Positions 4,087-5,257 of a stretch of DNA of 5,257 nt are shown here, piece by piece. Location of the stretch: NCBI GenBank assembly GCA_029219125.1, contig JAQXSU010000152.1, positions 1 to 5,257 of the forward strand. Reading direction: 5' to 3'. A program made the translations under genes and the position numbers. Every line of letters begins with the position of its first letter. The stretch's first letter is position 1. A model generated the notes under the pieces. That model had not been told where the DNA came from. It did no database searches and saw only the letters and a list, made by a program, of their open reading frames with translations. Source of the stretch: Bacillota bacterium (GTDB lineage: Bacteria > Bacillota > Clostridia > Peptostreptococcales > Anaerovoracaceae).

Positions 4087-5177
4087 GAAAGAAAGTAGGA
4101 AAGAAGCTGGCTGCGATTCTGGCCGGGCTCATGATTCTGGTTCTTTTTCTGCTCTCGCCTTTGTCCAATTATCCCGTCAGTCTGGCGGTGATGAAGGTGT
4201 ACAGCGGCATCCACGAGAAGGAAAGCATCATGGCCCAAAAGGGTATCACACTGGAGATTCCGGGCGGCGGAATTACAAAAGAAAAGGACTGGTATCCCTT
4301 CGTCATGACCTTCAATGACAGCGTCGGGTTCCGGCGGTTTCTGGCAGAGCAGCCTGCCCAGGCCGTCATCGGAAAGGGAGACGCCGCCGGACAGGCCGCC
4401 GACAGCACCGCTGCGGCAGGAGATGGAGCGTCTTCGACCGGCCGAGCGGATTACAGCGGCCTGGATCTGACCATACTGTATAACTTTCCGGCCTTTGACC
4501 TGCTTGCGGGCTGCAGCCGCCTGTATGATACCGCATCGCCTTATTACAATGGGTTTTACGGTGCGTATCTGGTATCGGGACAGGTAACTGAGGCGGACGG
4601 AAGCCGGCATCCTTACGGGTTTACCGCAGAGGGAAAGCTGGATGCGGCTGCCACAGCCCAGGTGCCTCAGTTCGACTTTCAGAAGCTGGTGCTGGGGGAC
4701 ATGGGCATCGACCGAAGCCAGCTGGTGTTCGACTGGGCGCTGACCGGCACCGAAGAAGGGGTGGACTTCGCAGGAAGCGGCGGCTGGACCCGGGCCGATG
4801 CGGTGCTGACGGTCAACGGCGTGGCCCATACGAAGAAAGAATTCCATCAGTCGTACCTGCAGTACGGCCCGCCGGGGTTCACGAACGGCGCGGCTGACCT
4901 TGAAGGAACGGGAACCGGCGCAGCCGGCCATGAAGGCGCGGGAACCGGCGCAGCCGGCCATGAAGGCGCGGCCGGCCATGAAGGCACGGTTCGTTCTTCC
5001 GACAACGCAGCAGCGGGAACCGGCGCAGACTTCGCACCGGTGGATCTTTTCGGACGTCTGTACGGAAAGTACCTGCCGGAGTATGACACCTCGCTCTTCT
5101 TCTACGTGCTGGCCAAAGACCCCGACGTGGTGGAAAGGTGCAGCGAGGAGATTTTATGCAGAAGCCGGGTGGAGTAA
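4080..5177 (+). CDS. Membrane-anchored protein of unknown function
   Basis: I do not recognise this 365-residue protein. A basic N-terminus (MVRKKVGKK) is followed by one strongly hydrophobic segment (about 10-28, AAILAGLMILVLFLLSPL). There is no obvious cleavage site, so it is probably an N-terminally anchored protein with its body outside the cytoplasm. The body has a GITLEIPGG-like strand (56-64), a mixed domain at about 125-265 rich in aromatic and beta-type sequence (SGLDLTILYNFPAFDLLAG, YYNGFYGAYLVSGQVT), and a C-terminal helix-like region. Two low-complexity Ala/Gly/Ser stretches interrupt it, at 99-122 and 278-315. The second holds the tandem decapeptide GTGAAGHEGA. Only two cysteines lie close together, C354 and C360. 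The ATG overlaps the Nudix stop by 7 nt, which implies translational coupling, although no strong ribosome binding site is seen. Confidence 0.75.
   Translation: MVRKKVGKKLAAILAGLMILVLFLLSPLSNYPVSLAVMKVYSGIHEKESIMAQKGITLEIPGGGITKEKDWYPFVMTFNDSVGFRRFLAEQPAQAVIGKGDAAGQAADSTAAAGDGASSTGRADYSGLDLTILYNFPAFDLLAGCSRLYDTASPYYNGFYGAYLVSGQVTEADGSRHPYGFTAEGKLDAAATAQVPQFDFQKLVLGDMGIDRSQLVFDWALTGTEEGVDFAGSGGWTRADAVLTVNGVAHTKKEFHQSYLQYGPPGFTNGAADLEGTGTGAAGHEGAGTGAAGHEGAAGHEGTVRSSDNAAAGTGADFAPVDLFGRLYGKYLPEYDTSLFFYVLAKDPDVVERCSEEILCRSRVE
4911..4988 (+). repeat. 30-bp perfect tandem repeat encoding GTGAAGHEGA
   Basis: Bases 4911-4940 and 4941-4970 are identical 30-bp units. They are followed by an 18-bp partial unit (4971-4988) matching unit positions 13-30 at 17 of 18 bases. 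A degraded partial copy precedes them (4896-4910, 11 of 15 matches to the unit end), and GGAACCGGCGCAG recurs at 5016-5028. The units encode GTGAAGHEGA twice, then AGHEGT (residues 278-303). Perfect identity at the DNA level points to recent duplication, probably with copy-number variation. Confidence 0.9.
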
Positions 5178-5257
5178 GCCGTGCTCTCCGCAGAGACCAT
5201 GGGGCGACCGGAATGCCCAGGTCCCATGGGGCGACCGGAGCACTTGGGGCACCCAAT
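5178..5257. repeat. Direct repeat downstream of the last gene
   Basis: CCATGGGGCGACCGGA occurs at 5197-5212 and again at 5224-5239, 27 bp apart. GTGCTC (5181-5186) and GAGCAC (5238-5243) form a 6-bp inverted repeat around them, and TTGGG-GCA-CCCAA (5244-5256) is a small hairpin at the edge of the window. No T-run is visible before the window ends, so a terminator cannot be confirmed. This may be the beginning of a larger repeat array or a new intergenic element. Confidence 0.6.

Noticed and set aside
1363..5177. A dedicated defence or toxin-antitoxin system in the plus-strand cluster
   Set aside because: The genes are housekeeping types (repair nuclease, proC, Nudix) plus one unknown membrane protein. 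Nothing shows a toxin, nuclease effector or antitoxin pair.

Overview
The window looks like a chromosomal segment of a moderately GC-rich member of the Firmicutes, most likely class Clostridia and possibly Lachnospiraceae-like. This placement is inferred from strong AAGGAGG-type ribosome binding sites, a TTG start, the HxlR regulator and the style of the Nudix protein (a YHKIYDSWAWLGGHADGE motif). No species can be named from the sequence.

Bases 1-606 contain no convincing gene. The left part is AT-rich and carries a family of three perfect stem-loops, each exactly 39 nt (144-182, 216-254 and 415-453). They share a GACGC core, and their stems differ from one another by paired, compensatory changes. 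The second and third copies also share a TTTTTGCA-N8 flank in opposite orientation, so they could be the two ends of a small MITE-like element of about 270 bp. The right part (about 500-606) is very GC-rich, with short repeats and palindromes.

Bases 607-1362 hold a LysE/ArgO-type exporter gene on the minus strand and a 144-nt divergent control region. Two promoters facing opposite ways overlap here. Two similar dyads (TATAA-TTTTG-TTATA and GGTAA-TTTG-TTACC) lie about two helical turns apart, and they are good candidates for the operators of the HxlR regulator encoded next door.

Bases 1363-5177 form a compact plus-strand cluster: an HxlR regulator with a TTG start and a Cys-rich N-terminus, exodeoxyribonuclease III (coupled by an ATGA overlap), pyrroline-5-carboxylate reductase (proC), a Nudix hydrolase, and a membrane-anchored protein of unknown function that overlaps the Nudix gene by 7 nt. 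No clear terminator is visible between these genes, so they may be co-transcribed. The functional mix is regulation and amino-acid export, DNA repair, proline synthesis and nucleotide-type hydrolysis. A common stress theme is possible but not proven.

The right half has an unusual density of short GC-rich or purine-rich tandem duplications. There is a roughly 40-bp imperfect duplication between proC and the Nudix gene. There are two pairs of 36-bp-period repeats inside the Nudix gene, just after its catalytic helix. A perfect 30-bp tandem repeat lies in the unknown membrane protein, and a 16-bp direct repeat lies beyond its stop. All the coding copies keep the reading frame. These repeats and the 39-nt hairpin family are the features most worth following up.
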